The notes: generated by a model from the sequence alone, not told the origin. A stretch of 64,000 nucleotides of DNA from Nitrospira sp. (GCA_020853775.1 JADYYH010000044.1:1-64000); one strand, 5' to 3'. Shown: positions 43,861 to 52,600, counted from the stretch's first letter. Made by a program: numbers and translations.

Positions 43861-44694
43861 ATGAGCCTCGATCATCTCATTCATGATGCACCTGCTGCGC
43901 CGTTCACAGGCACACAAGCCATGGAACGGAACGACGCCTCACGACCTGCGACGTTGGTCTGCGGCCAGGCGATGCCCTATGACGAAGCCTGGACCCTGCA
44001 ACGCGCCTGCCGCACCGAACGAGCCGCCGACCGCTGCCACGATCTGCTCCTGCTCATCGAGCATCCTTCCGTCTATACGCTGGGACGCACGACACAAGAC
44101 CGGCATTGGCCGGGAGCAGATCAGCTCTCCCGGGAAACCGGTATTCCCGTCATCCGGACGGAGCGAGGGGGATCGATTACCTATCACGGGCTGGGGCAGT
44201 TGGTGGGGTATCCCATCCTCCGACTGACCGATTATTGTGCGGGACCAAAAGCCTACGTTCGCCGGCTGGAAGCGGTGTTGATCGATACGCTGGCCGAGTG
44301 GGGCATCGCCGCCCATCGACGTGAGTGCCTGCCTGGCGTGTGGGTCGGCGGCGACCGCCCGTCAAAAATCGCGTCGATCGGCGTGCGTATTTCGCAAGGC
44401 GTCACCACCCATGGCTTCGCGTTGAATGTCTGCCCTGATCTGGAACCTTTTTCTCATATCGTTCCCTGCGGCATTTCCGATTGCCGGGTGACATCGATGG
44501 CGGCGCTCATGAACACCACGCCCGATCTCCAAGTCGTGCAGCAACAGATCGCCGCACAGTTTGCCGCACAGTTTCATCTCACCTGGACGGAGACCGTGGC
44601 CCTTGCACAGCTCGCGGCTAGGATGGAACCACCGGCGAGCGATGTTTCTCCTTCATTCATTCATGCGCCATCCACCCTCGAAGGAGCCTCCTGA
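43861..44694 (+). CDS. lipB: Octanoyltransferase LipB
   Basis: A 277-residue enzyme that moves octanoate from acyl carrier protein to lipoyl domains. It shows LLLLIEHPSVYTLGRTTQDRH, the RGGSITYHGLGQLVGYPIL motif, Lys in RPSKIASIGVRIS and catalytic Cys in SHIVPCGISDC. An extra N-terminal stretch of about 20 residues precedes the alternative ATG at 43921. Its stop TGA overlaps the start of the dehydrogenase gene (TGATG). No lipA is in the window. Confidence 0.94.
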   Translation: MSLDHLIHDAPAAPFTGTQAMERNDASRPATLVCGQAMPYDEAWTLQRACRTERAADRCHDLLLLIEHPSVYTLGRTTQDRHWPGADQLSRETGIPVIRTERGGSITYHGLGQLVGYPILRLTDYCAGPKAYVRRLEAVLIDTLAEWGIAAHRRECLPGVWVGGDRPSKIASIGVRISQGVTTHGFALNVCPDLEPFSHIVPCGISDCRVTSMAALMNTTPDLQVVQQQIAAQFAAQFHLTWTETVALAQLAARMEPPASDVSPSFIHAPSTLEGAS

Positions 44695-45950
44695 TGACTG
44701 AGTTGAATACCCACACCTTCCGTTTCGCTGTCGCACAATTTAATGAAGCGGCCGAAGCGATGCAGCTGGATACCAACCTGCGCGAGCGGCTGAAACTGCC
44801 GCAGCGTTCGTTGATCGTCAGCATACCGGTCCGCATGGATGATGGCCGTGTGGAAGTGTTCACGGGATACCGTGTCCAGCACGATACGGCTCGGGGTCCT
44901 TCGAAAGGCGGCATCCGGTACCATCCGGATGTGAATCTCGGGGAAGTCGCCGCCCTCTCCATGTGGATGACGTGGAAATGCGCCCTGGCCGACCTGCCCT
45001 ACGGCGGCGCCAAAGGCGGCGTGCGGGTGGATCCCAAGCAATTGAGCCGCGCGGAACTCCAACGCCTCACCAGGCGATACGCAGCGGAAATTTTCCCCCT
45101 CATCGGCCCGGACAAGGACGTGCCCGCCCCTGACGTCGGGACCGACCAACAGGTGATGGCCTGGATCATGGACACGTATAGCCAGCAGGTCGGCTATGCG
45201 GTGCAAGGCGTGGTCACGGGAAAACCGTTGTCCATCGGTGGCAGCCTGGGGCGGGAAGAAGCGACCGGTCGTGGTGTGGTCTATGTGACCCTGGAAGCAC
45301 TCCAACACTTGAAACTGGATGTCGCAAAAGCCACGGTCGCGATTCAGGGCTTCGGCAACGTCGGTTCGCATACGGCCCGCATCATGCAGCAGGCCGGCGC
45401 GCGAGTGATTGCCGTGAGCGACGTGAGCGGCGGGCTCTACAACCCCAAAGGCCTCGACATTCCGGAGTTGCTGCGTCGCTACCGCGAGAACCATGAGCCG
45501 CTGCGCGACATCACGTTGGGCGAACCCATCACTAATGAAGAACTGCTCCAGCTGGACTGTACCGTGCTGGTTCCTGCCGCTCTGTCCGAACAAATCACCG
45601 AAGCCAACGCGGCGAAATTGCGCTGCCGCATCCTGGCAGAGGGCGCAAATGGGCCCACGACGCTGGAGGCCGATCGCATCCTGACCGATAAGGGGATCTT
45701 CATCATTCCCGATATTCTGGCGAACTCGGGCGGCGTGATCGTCTCATATTTTGAATGGGTGCAGGATGTGCAGCGCTTCTTCTGGAAAGCCAAGGACATT
45801 CAAGACCGGTTACAGGACATCATCACGAGCGCCTTCCACAGAACCCTGCACTTTTCGCTCGAACGACGAACGACGATGCGAATGGCGGCTCTCATGTCCG
45901 GCATCGACAAGGTGGCCCAGGCCCATCTCCAACGCGGGCTCTATCCGTAA
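44694..45950 (+). CDS. gdhA: Glutamate dehydrogenase (Glu/Leu/Phe/Val family)
   Basis: A 418-residue hexameric-type dehydrogenase. Substrate domain: GGIRYHPDVNLGEVAALSMWMTWK and the catalytic Lys in LPYGGAKGGVRVDP. NAD(P) domain: ATGRGVVYVTLEAL and VAIQGFGNVGSHTARIM. The end region GVIVSYFEWVQDVQRFFW is typical of glutamate dehydrogenase. Interconverts glutamate and 2-oxoglutarate with ammonia; important for nitrogen assimilation. Which coenzyme it prefers is not shown. Coupled to lipB by a one-base overlap. Confidence 0.94.
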   Translation: MTELNTHTFRFAVAQFNEAAEAMQLDTNLRERLKLPQRSLIVSIPVRMDDGRVEVFTGYRVQHDTARGPSKGGIRYHPDVNLGEVAALSMWMTWKCALADLPYGGAKGGVRVDPKQLSRAELQRLTRRYAAEIFPLIGPDKDVPAPDVGTDQQVMAWIMDTYSQQVGYAVQGVVTGKPLSIGGSLGREEATGRGVVYVTLEALQHLKLDVAKATVAIQGFGNVGSHTARIMQQAGARVIAVSDVSGGLYNPKGLDIPELLRRYRENHEPLRDITLGEPITNEELLQLDCTVLVPAALSEQITEANAAKLRCRILAEGANGPTTLEADRILTDKGIFIIPDILANSGGVIVSYFEWVQDVQRFFWKAKDIQDRLQDIITSAFHRTLHFSLERRTTMRMAALMSGIDKVAQAHLQRGLYP

Positions 45951-45982
45951 GTCACGATGAAGGCGAGCCTGCGGTTCACACG

Positions 45983-46369
45983 ATGACCCGATATATCCTC
46001 GCGGCGATTGCGGGCATGTGGATGGCCGACGGGCTCGCCCTGTTGAGCGCCCCCCTGCTGGTCATCCGACGGCTGAAGGAATCCCTCGACGAGACTCCGC
46101 ACCTGCTCCGCTGGCAAGCGATTGGAATCGGCCTCGGCATCATGCTGCTGCTGTGGACGACGCCGCTGCCCTATCAACCCCTCTGGTGGATGACCGGCGG
46201 TGCCATGGTCCTCAAAAGCGGCTTCCTGATATGGGGGCCGGCAGCCTGGCGGACACCTCTATTGAGTTGGTGCTTCACGCGCGAGGCAGTGGACTATCGA
46301 TTCTTCGGCCTCTGGCTCTGCACGCTTGCTGTCCTGCTCCTGCATGCGTTAGGGTTGCTGCACGGGTAA
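45983..46369 (+). CDS. Small multispan membrane protein
   Basis: A 128-residue hydrophobic protein with about four membrane segments: the N-terminus ILAAIAGMWMADGLALLSAPLLVI, GIGLGIMLLLW, PLWWMTGGAMVLKSGFLIWG and LWLCTLAVLLLHALGLL. A conserved tryptophan-proline pattern and an amphipathic linker with ESLDETPHLLRW are visible. I chose ATG 45983 as the start; a longer frame overlaps the dehydrogenase gene. Function unknown; may belong to the same transcript as gdhA, 32 bases away. Confidence 0.6.
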   Translation: MTRYILAAIAGMWMADGLALLSAPLLVIRRLKESLDETPHLLRWQAIGIGLGIMLLLWTTPLPYQPLWWMTGGAMVLKSGFLIWGPAAWRTPLLSWCFTREAVDYRFFGLWLCTLAVLLLHALGLLHG

Positions 46370-46407
46370 CGTTTCGCTCCCCGCTTCACCGTGACCGGCA
46401 CCATCAT

Positions 46408-46701
46408 ATGACTCATCAATCCATCGCCTCTCTCTGGGAAGAGCACAGCCGCGACGGTTGGCCTCAATTTTCCAGCCCGAATGAAGGGCAGTTGATGACG
46501 TTGGATACCGTGATCGGCGGATGCGCGGTCTTTTATCTCGACGGCCAACCGGAGATGGACAGCCACCGTCTCGCGATTCTTGAGGATTGTGTGGCCGATC
46601 TGGATGGTCTTCTCGACGAGCTGTCGGAGGACAGCCTTGGCTATTTCCAGCGCCTTCGCCGACTCGCCACCGCCCTCGTTGACGCGGGCCGCCAAGGCTA
46701 A
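46408..46701 (+). CDS. Protein of unknown function (97 residues)
   Basis: A short acidic protein (MTHQSIASLWEEHSRDGWPQ at the start) with a helical second half, ILEDCVADLDGLLDELSEDS then FQRLRRLATALVD. No signal peptide or known motif. The composition looks coding, but no strong ribosome site was seen. It closes the lipB-gdhA run and ends at a hairpin shared with the haemoglobin gene. Confidence 0.6.
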   Translation: MTHQSIASLWEEHSRDGWPQFSSPNEGQLMTLDTVIGGCAVFYLDGQPEMDSHRLAILEDCVADLDGLLDELSEDSLGYFQRLRRLATALVDAGRQG

Positions 46702-46720
46702 TTCCGTTCACGCCGTCGGA

Positions 46721-46748
46721 CGAGGACCGGCCATCAGGCCGGCCCTCG
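46721..46748. terminator. Hairpin between convergent genes
   Basis: CGAGG-A-CCGGCC-ATCA-GGCCGG-C-CCTCG forms a strong stem of eleven base pairs with a one-base internal mismatch, between the 97-residue protein stop and the haemoglobin gene stop. No T-tract, but the position suits a bidirectional terminator. Confidence 0.5.
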
Positions 46749-46759
46749 CCGCCACCTGC

Positions 46760-47236
46760 TTACGGTAACTCGACGATGTCGTTCTTCATCGGTCCGAGCA
46801 ACGCCAGAAGCTCGCCCTTCTCCCCCGCAGGCACGTTAAACTTGTCGAGCGCCGCCACCAGGTCTTGGACCAACGCTCCGAAATCTGCTGAGCTGATCCG
46901 CATGCCCAGGTGAGTGCCCTTCATATCGCGCCCCTGATATTGACAGGGCCCGCCTGTTGCCTGGCAGACCTGATCAACGAGATGCCCCTTCAACTTAGGG
47001 ATGTCGGTGGTCGCAAACCGGTGGCTGATCCGTCCATCCGCCGCGACATTGGCGACAAATTGATCGACCACCGCCGTAATCGCCGGCTTGCCGCCCAAGC
47101 GGTCATATAACGACTTCGTCATGGTCGCCGCGGCTTCAGGGCGTTGAGCCTGGCTCACTCCACCCGTTTCAGCGCATCCGCCGCACAGTGCCACGGCTCC
47201 CACGAGCATCACTCCCATCCCGTACTTCGACACCAT
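46760..47236 (-). CDS. Lipoprotein truncated haemoglobin (group I type)
   Basis: A 158-residue protein with a signal peptide ending in lipobox LCGGC (lipidated Cys21) followed by a truncated haemoglobin domain: LYDRLGGKPAITAVVDQFVANVAADGRI, CQATGGPCQYQGRDMKGTHLGMRIS and a C-terminal helix. Group I truncated haemoglobins (trHbN) are usually cytosolic and oxidise NO to nitrate; a lipid-anchored, exported form is unusual. The proximal His is likely in THLGM. A divergent OxyR-like regulator lies 180 bases away. Confidence 0.85.
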   Translation of the reverse strand: MVSKYGMGVMLVGAVALCGGCAETGGVSQAQRPEAAATMTKSLYDRLGGKPAITAVVDQFVANVAADGRISHRFATTDIPKLKGHLVDQVCQATGGPCQYQGRDMKGTHLGMRISSADFGALVQDLVAALDKFNVPAGEKGELLALLGPMKNDIVELP

Positions 47237-47360
47237 CGCCCACCTCCCTTATTGATGAATGGCCGGTTGCCTGGCCTCGCCGCCAGCAGGAGCGCAGTGC
47301 CCTGTGAAGCGACATTCCGGTTGACGGCTCACCATAGGAGACCTAAGATGTATTCGTCTA

Positions 47361-47397
47361 ATATATTGTTTTCATCGAATCCATAGTCTATGACTAT
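47361..47397. promoter_or_regulatory. OxyR-like operator ahead of the regulator gene
   Basis: The perfect palindrome ATAGTC-TAT-GACTAT at 47383-47397 equals ATAG-N7-CTAT. Stepping back by the same spacing gives TCAT at 47372-47375 and ATAT at 47361-47364, so the pattern ATAT-N7-TCAT-N7-ATAG-N7-CTAT matches the four tetranucleotides of an OxyR site in 13 of 16 positions. It ends 17 bases before the regulator start, where autoregulation would be expected. Confidence 0.6.
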
Positions 47398-47414
47398 AGC
47401 GGCAGGGAGCGAGT

Positions 47415-48356
47415 GTGGAACTGCGACAACTTGAATATTTCATGGCCGTCGCGACGCACCTGAATTTCAGCCGCGCCGCGGAGCATGTACATGTGTCCCA
47501 GCCCTCGTTGTCGATTCAGATCGGCGGGCTTGAAAAGGAGTTGGGCACGCGGTTGTTCGACCGTCTCGGGAGAAAGGTCGTACTGACGCAGGCAGGCGAA
47601 CTCTTTCAGGTGCATGCAGAGCGCGCCTTACGTGAAGTGGAGCAGGCGGCGCAGGTGGTTCACGAACTGCTCGGCGCGAAACGCGGCCGATTGGTGGTTG
47701 GCACGCTATCGACGGTCAATTCCTATCTGATTGCGCCGCTCGTCTCTCGATTTAAGCAGCGTTTTCCCGACATTCATCTTCAGGTACACGCGCAGCCCTC
47801 TTCCGAGATCGTCCACGGTCTGCTGACCAATCGCCTTGATATCGGAATTTGCCTACTCCCGCTGACCCATACGCATGTCACCACCATTCCGTTGTTTGAA
47901 GAGCGGCTCGCCCTCATCGCCCCCGTCGGCATGAAGATCGGGAAGCGCCGCGCGCGCATGCAGGACCTCGCGCCATTGCCGTTGGTCCTGATGCCGGCTG
48001 ATTATTGCCTGCGGAAAATGGTCGAATCGGAATGTGCGAAAGCTGGTGTTCACCCGCAGGTGGTTCTGGAAATGACGTCGCCGGAAGGCATTCTTCAGGC
48101 GGTGGCGGAGGGCACCGGGGCCACGATCCTTCCTGAGCTCTACGTCAAATCCCGGCTGCCGGCATCACAGCTCCAGATCATCGATCTGTACGATCCCACG
48201 CCCCGCCATACCGTCGGACTCGCCTACCTCACCAAGCGCCATCGCGACCAAGCGGCCAACGAATTCGCCGCGCTCTGCGAAACCACTATGCGTGATCTGC
48301 AGTCGGGATCGACCGGATCTTCTCGAAACAAGCGCCACAAGCGGACAGCCGCCTGA
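47415..48356 (+). CDS. oxyR: OxyR-like LysR-family transcriptional regulator
   Basis: A 313-residue LysR-type regulator: HTH domain MELRQLEYFMAVATHLNFSRAAEHVHVSQPSLS and a periplasmic-binding-fold effector domain. In the effector domain the pair DYCLRKMVESECAKAG places Cys198 and Cys207, separated by eight residues as in E. coli OxyR (199 and 208), within the same CLR...C..AG context. That suggests disulphide sensing of hydrogen peroxide. The start is GTG at 47415. Upstream is the divergent haemoglobin gene. CbbR and other LysR types lack this cysteine pair, but experimental confirmation is not available here. Confidence 0.85.
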   Translation: MELRQLEYFMAVATHLNFSRAAEHVHVSQPSLSIQIGGLEKELGTRLFDRLGRKVVLTQAGELFQVHAERALREVEQAAQVVHELLGAKRGRLVVGTLSTVNSYLIAPLVSRFKQRFPDIHLQVHAQPSSEIVHGLLTNRLDIGICLLPLTHTHVTTIPLFEERLALIAPVGMKIGKRRARMQDLAPLPLVLMPADYCLRKMVESECAKAGVHPQVVLEMTSPEGILQAVAEGTGATILPELYVKSRLPASQLQIIDLYDPTPRHTVGLAYLTKRHRDQAANEFAALCETTMRDLQSGSTGSSRNKRHKRTAA

Positions 48357-48546
48357 CGCCTCACATCGATTACGCTGCAGGCGCGCGACTCCAAGCTTCT
48401 CCAGACCGCAATAAGCGCAGCCGCGACCTTGAAAGTCAGACGGCCGCTTGGATAGAATGCCCTGTTGCGTGACCCTGCCCTCTTTCCTGTGGCCGGTCAT
48501 CGCAACCCAGTCTTAGGCTTTCAGCATGGGCTTTATGGAGGCATTC

Positions 48547-49077
48547 ATGATGCAGCGTACGCGGACGTTCACAGCCTTGATGACTATCCTGGGGTCCCTG
48601 TGCCTCGCTGCCATCGCCACTGCCGAACCCTATGAACTCAGCAAGAACGACGTGAGCGACCCGAAGGTGATTGCAAGTCAGGATGTGTCCCTGTTCGGGA
48701 TCAAGCTGGGAGATGATGAAGCCAAAGCTCTCGACGGACTGGTGAACGAAAAGATCCCCGGCATCAAGGCGGAACAAGAGGCCACCTTCATTTTCTTGCT
48801 CGATCAACGCAAACCGACCGGACCCATGGCAGGCGTACGGGTGCAGGACGGCAAAGTCGATCTCATCTTCATCAACAATCGTTTTGCATTTAAAACGCGC
48901 GGCATCTTCCGCAATGTCCTCAACAGCGAAAGCCCGGACGATGTGCGCAAGATTCTGGGCAAGGAAGATTATGGCGACGAGAATGTGATGGGCGCCCTGC
49001 TGGCCTATGACAAGCAGGGCTTTCAGGTGAATTATCTCGGCAAGGACGTCAACGTGGAGTTTTCACTCCCGCACTAA
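48547..49077 (+). CDS. Exported protein of unknown function
   Basis: A 176-residue exported protein. ATG 48547, five bases after GGAGG, begins a signal peptide (MMQRTRTFTALMTILGSLCLAAIATAEP). The mature part contains DVSLFGIKLGDDEAKALDGLV and ILGKEDYGDENVMGALLAYDKQGFQVNYLGKD, suggesting two small alpha/beta repeats of the kind seen in periplasmic ligand-free domains. Function unknown. It is a lone rightward gene between the OxyR-like regulator and dacA. Confidence 0.7.
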   Translation: MMQRTRTFTALMTILGSLCLAAIATAEPYELSKNDVSDPKVIASQDVSLFGIKLGDDEAKALDGLVNEKIPGIKAEQEATFIFLLDQRKPTGPMAGVRVQDGKVDLIFINNRFAFKTRGIFRNVLNSESPDDVRKILGKEDYGDENVMGALLAYDKQGFQVNYLGKDVNVEFSLPH

Positions 49078-49248
49078 ACCATCAGCCGACAGAGTTCCGC
49101 TCCGGCCCTCTCCAACGTTCCATACGTTTCACCTGTTCCATTTCATCCCCCCTCACGCTCTTTCGCCATCGGCAACACGCACTTGTGCCAGCCTCGTTCA
49201 CCACGAGACCGGCACAGATCACGTGCCACCATTCACGCTGACGGGAAG

Positions 49249-50178
49249 TTATCGAGCCAATGCTGCCCGGCTGTCGCTCAGGCGGAGGCCGTAATTGATG
49301 AGGCTGGTCGCCGTATTCCAGCGGCGCTTGGAGTTGAGGATGACGAGCAGCAGGTCGCTGCCATCCTGAGAGACTTTCGCGATCAGGCAGCGGCCGGCCT
49401 TCGAGGTAAAGCCCGTCTTCACCCCTTGCACCCCTGGGATTCGGCCAAGCAGCCGATTGGTGGTGCGCAAGACGTACGCGCGATGCTCGTTGATCGGCAT
49501 GATGATTTCCCGTTCTTCGCGGACGAGTTCCTTGAACACGGGGTGATGCAGGGCAATCTCGCTGAGCTTGGCCAGATCTTCCGCCGTGGAATAATGTTCC
49601 GGCGCATCAAATCCGCACGCATTGCTGAAATGGGTATTGTGTAACTCCAGCGCCGCCGCCTTGGCATTCATGAGATCGACAAAGCGGGCTTCGTCGCCGC
49701 CGACATGTTCGCTGGCCGCCAGGCAGGCATCGTTCGCGGAGACAATCAGCATCGCCTTCAGCAAATCTTCCAGGCGGAAAATTTGTCCCGTTCGCAGGCG
49801 CAGGTGCGTTTTATGGGCGCGGGCAGCCTTGGGGCTCACGGTCACTTCATCATCCAGATGGCCGTATTCCAAGATCACCAATGCGGACATGATCTTGGTG
49901 AGGCTCGCCGGGGACAGCCGCTTTTCGCTTTCAAACTGATACAGCGTCGTGCCCGTCTTTAATTCTTTGAGGAGGATGCTATGGGCCGGCACATGCCGCC
50001 ACCGAAGGCTGTGATGCGCCTGCTTGGCCGATGGCACCGGTCTGGGATCGTACGGGACGGTAATGACCTCGTCATCCACATCGTTGTCGATCGCCAGGGC
50101 CTGGCCGGTCCACAGCGCGCCGACGAGAAACGGAATGGCCATGACAGCCACCGGCAACATTCGATGTGAACGGTTCAT
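49249..50178 (-). CDS. dacA: D-alanyl-D-alanine carboxypeptidase (PBP5/6 type)
   Basis: A 309-residue serine peptidase of family S11. Signal segment MLPVAVMAIPFLVGALWTGQALA; SxxK as ASLTKIMS (Ser92, Lys95), SxN as SANDA (147-149), and KTG as GVKTGFTSKAG (254-256). It trims the terminal D-Ala of peptidoglycan pentapeptides. Shorter than E. coli PBP5 because the C-terminal domain and amphipathic anchor are absent, as in DacA/DacF of some bacteria. ATG 50176-50178 sits at the usual place for the signal peptide. Confidence 0.92.
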   Translation of the reverse strand: MNRSHRMLPVAVMAIPFLVGALWTGQALAIDNDVDDEVITVPYDPRPVPSAKQAHHSLRWRHVPAHSILLKELKTGTTLYQFESEKRLSPASLTKIMSALVILEYGHLDDEVTVSPKAARAHKTHLRLRTGQIFRLEDLLKAMLIVSANDACLAASEHVGGDEARFVDLMNAKAAALELHNTHFSNACGFDAPEHYSTAEDLAKLSEIALHHPVFKELVREEREIIMPINEHRAYVLRTTNRLLGRIPGVQGVKTGFTSKAGRCLIAKVSQDGSDLLLVILNSKRRWNTATSLINYGLRLSDSRAALAR

Positions 50179-50224
50179 GCGGAATGTCTGTGCTTTCTTG
50201 TGACGAGCAGAGTGACTCTGACGG

Positions 50225-50413
50225 TCACAGGGTATAGGTTTCTCGAACCTTCGTGCCACGAACACTGCTGGCAATGACCTTATGGAAAAACCGGAGCAAG
50301 TCGGCCAGATCGATCCAGAACCCGCAATTCAGACAGCGCGCATACAGTCGGCGATTCATGAGCGTGTAATGCCGCTCCACCATCATGAATCCTTTGCATT
50401 TCAGGCAGTGCAT
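50225..50413 (-). CDS. 62-residue zinc-ribbon protein
   Basis: Starts MHCLKCKGFMMVERHYTL and has a second knuckle RCLNCGFWIDLADL, then a helix ending YTL. Cysteine pairs CLKC (3-6) and CLNC follow the plan of the 50-residue protein at 13.6 kb. A longer start at 50446 is open. It lies 46 bases upstream of dacA on the same strand and could be in its transcript. Function unknown; the fold would bind one zinc. Confidence 0.6.
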   Translation of the reverse strand: MHCLKCKGFMMVERHYTLMNRRLYARCLNCGFWIDLADLLRFFHKVIASSVRGTKVRETYTL

Positions 50414-50492
50414 GGCCCGACCGTTGCCCCTTCGAATTGATGACATGGACGTATCGGCGCATCTCACACCGATGCACACGTCGTCACTCTGT

Positions 50493-50693
50493 TTAGCGGA
50501 GACGATTGAGGATAAGGGCGAGGCAGCCGGCCAACAACCCACCCCCGAAGACCGTGGTACTGAAGGAGAGGATTGCGCCGGAGCTCCCCATCGGGTTGGT
50601 CCCCGACATCAGATCGCGCACCCCACCTTGCACCATTAAGACTGCCAGCGTCGTCAGGCAGCCCATGCTAAACCACCACAAAAACGATCGCAC
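50493..50693 (-). CDS. Small two-span membrane protein
   Basis: A 66-residue hydrophobic protein starting at GTG 50693. Two membrane helices are likely (SFLWWFSMGCLTTLAVLMV and FGGGLLAGCLALIL) with a glycine-rich loop between (LMSGTNPMGSSGA). Function unknown. It sits between the zinc-ribbon gene and the FG-GAP repeat gene, in the same direction. Confidence 0.5.
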   Translation of the reverse strand: MRSFLWWFSMGCLTTLAVLMVQGGVRDLMSGTNPMGSSGAILSFSTTVFGGGLLAGCLALILNRLR

Positions 50694-50833
50694 GAGCCCC
50701 CGCGCTCTGGTCGCTGAAAATGACGCGGACCCTTGTCCGACGACCTCTTCGAACTCTATCCGAGCCCTATCGAGGTGTCAAGCAAACTGCCTGTCCCCTC
50801 TTCGGTTGAACCGGCTCAAACCTGAATCGGTCG

Positions 50834-52033
50834 CTATTCCGGCGTGCCACCGGGCGGTGCCTGCCCTTTCCGCCCGTGATGCAAAAACACCGAGATGCTG
50901 GCGGCTCCGTTATCGGCCGTCACCAAGCCAGGCTCCTCCCCGTTCTCGGCGGACACACGATAACTCGCCACCGCGAAGGGGCCGTTCTTGGTGCGGTAGT
51001 TGCGCGGCGGATAGTGGAACGTGCCGTCGCCGCGCCCGAACAGAATGGATAGGTCGGTGGATTGTAAATTGACGATCGCCACATCGTCGATATGGTCGCC
51101 GTCGAAGTCATGGGCCACCCCGAAATTGGGGCTGGCATCAGCACCGGAATCTTTTCCCGGCTGGAAGGTCCCATTGCCGTTGCCGAGGAAGGTCGTGAAG
51201 CTATCGCCTTCACCATTGATGACCAGGAGATCCGCCAGGTGATCGTTGTTAAAGTCGGCAAAACTCACCCCGAGCGGACGCCTGCCGGTTTTGTAGTCTT
51301 TGGGCTCTCGAAACGTCCCGTCGCCGTTGCCGATCCATACAGAGACGGCGCTTAACATCGGCCCGCCGTTCGTCACCACCAGGTCCGGCTTGCCGTCTTG
51401 ATTGAGATCCTTCAAGGCCACAGATGTTGGGGTATCGCCGTATTCATATTGCGCACCGGGACGAAATTGACCGTTAGAGCTTCCGAGAAAAATCTTCACC
51501 TTGTCGTTGCGCAGCGCTACGGCTAAATCGGGATGCCCGTCGCCGTTGATATCCTGACTGGAGATGGACACCGGGGCGCGATGAACCGGGTACTGCGGCC
51601 CTTCGTCAAACCTCCCGTTGCCCCGCCCAAACAGGATTGAGACCTGATCGCCACCCGAACAGGCCAGCGCCACATCAAGTTGGTCGTCGTGGTTGAAATC
51701 GTTGAGAGCGAGCGAACGTGGCTCCTGACACACTTTTACTTGAACCTGATCCCGAAAGGTCCCGTCGCCGTTGCCGAACAGGAGCGAAATGGAATTGCTC
51801 GAAATGTTCGTGGTAATGAGATCGGTAATTTGATCCCGGTTAAAATCGGCCGTCGTGACGGTGGTCGGGTTCTTGCCGACCGGATAGCTGGCAAAATAGT
51901 AGAACGGGTCCGGGGGAACGTAGGGATCAGTCTTTGAGCAGCCGAACAGCAGGGGCAAGCCGGCTACGAGCGCCAGAGCGACACGAAAAATCGATGAACT
52001 CTTGAAGACACAGGGGTCGATGGTCATCGCCAT
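50834..52033 (-). CDS. FG-GAP/VCBS repeat lipoprotein
   Basis: A 399-residue lipoprotein: signal peptide ending LLFGC (lipobox), then at least six FG-GAP/VCBS-type blades, each with a calcium-type loop: DFNRDQITDL, DFNHDDQLDV, DINGDGHPDL, DLNQDGKPDL, DFNNDHLADL and DFDGDHIDDV, plus matching FGxGxGTF turns. It should form a beta-propeller at the cell surface or periplasm. Functions of the family are varied (adhesion, electron-transfer partners). ATG 52031-52033 is the likely start, although one six bases downstream is possible. Confidence 0.85.
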   Translation of the reverse strand: MAMTIDPCVFKSSSIFRVALALVAGLPLLFGCSKTDPYVPPDPFYYFASYPVGKNPTTVTTADFNRDQITDLITTNISSNSISLLFGNGDGTFRDQVQVKVCQEPRSLALNDFNHDDQLDVALACSGGDQVSILFGRGNGRFDEGPQYPVHRAPVSISSQDINGDGHPDLAVALRNDKVKIFLGSSNGQFRPGAQYEYGDTPTSVALKDLNQDGKPDLVVTNGGPMLSAVSVWIGNGDGTFREPKDYKTGRRPLGVSFADFNNDHLADLLVINGEGDSFTTFLGNGNGTFQPGKDSGADASPNFGVAHDFDGDHIDDVAIVNLQSTDLSILFGRGDGTFHYPPRNYRTKNGPFAVASYRVSAENGEEPGLVTADNGAASISVFLHHGRKGQAPPGGTPE

Positions 52034-52273
52034 CCCGCTGAAAAAAGCATGACATTCCGGCCAAGTCCATGCTTCGCCGCTCCCACTCCTCATGCGTTGA
52101 GCGGAGTATACAGAGCCCCCTGCTGCTTCGCAACGAAGTCGCGCCCCTGATGGGGGTGTTCACAGCCCGGCCGTTGAGGCTCCCGAATGGGCTCTTGCAC
52201 CTAGGCCTTTCGCCCCTTTGAAAACTTAGAAAGCCTTAGGCTACAATGCGGGCCAAGTGTGGAGGAGGTGTCC

Positions 52274-52600
52274 ATGAGCAATAAAGTCACGATCCCTTTG
52301 TCGATGTATGGCGTCGCAGAAGTGCTGAAATGGTGTATTGATCGCAACAACGGCCGCGTGTCCGGAGTCGATACCGAAGGGTTCAAGCACATGCAGTCGC
52401 TTTTGGCCGAGAAGCCCACGTCGAATGACTACCTGGCGCTCGACCAATTCTGGAAGAAGCAGGTCGCATTGGAATTAACGGAAGACGAGGTTTCGACCAT
52501 CGACCGTTGCCTCTACGACATTCCGAACTTCGATAACGAACCGCTGCCCCAGATTCGACATAAATTCTGGCCCCAGGCAGCCGGTATCGCGGCACATTAA
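52274..52600 (+). CDS. Protein of unknown function (108 residues)
   Basis: A small soluble protein with a strong GGAGGAGGTG ribosome site, starting MSNKVTIPLSMYGVAEVLKW. The second half is charged and helical (LALDQFWKKQVALELTEDEV) with a late FWPQAAGIAAH. No recognised domain. A perfect hairpin terminator follows 37 bases after the stop, so it is a single gene unit. Function unknown. Confidence 0.75.
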   Translation: MSNKVTIPLSMYGVAEVLKWCIDRNNGRVSGVDTEGFKHMQSLLAEKPTSNDYLALDQFWKKQVALELTEDEVSTIDRCLYDIPNFDNEPLPQIRHKFWPQAAGIAAH

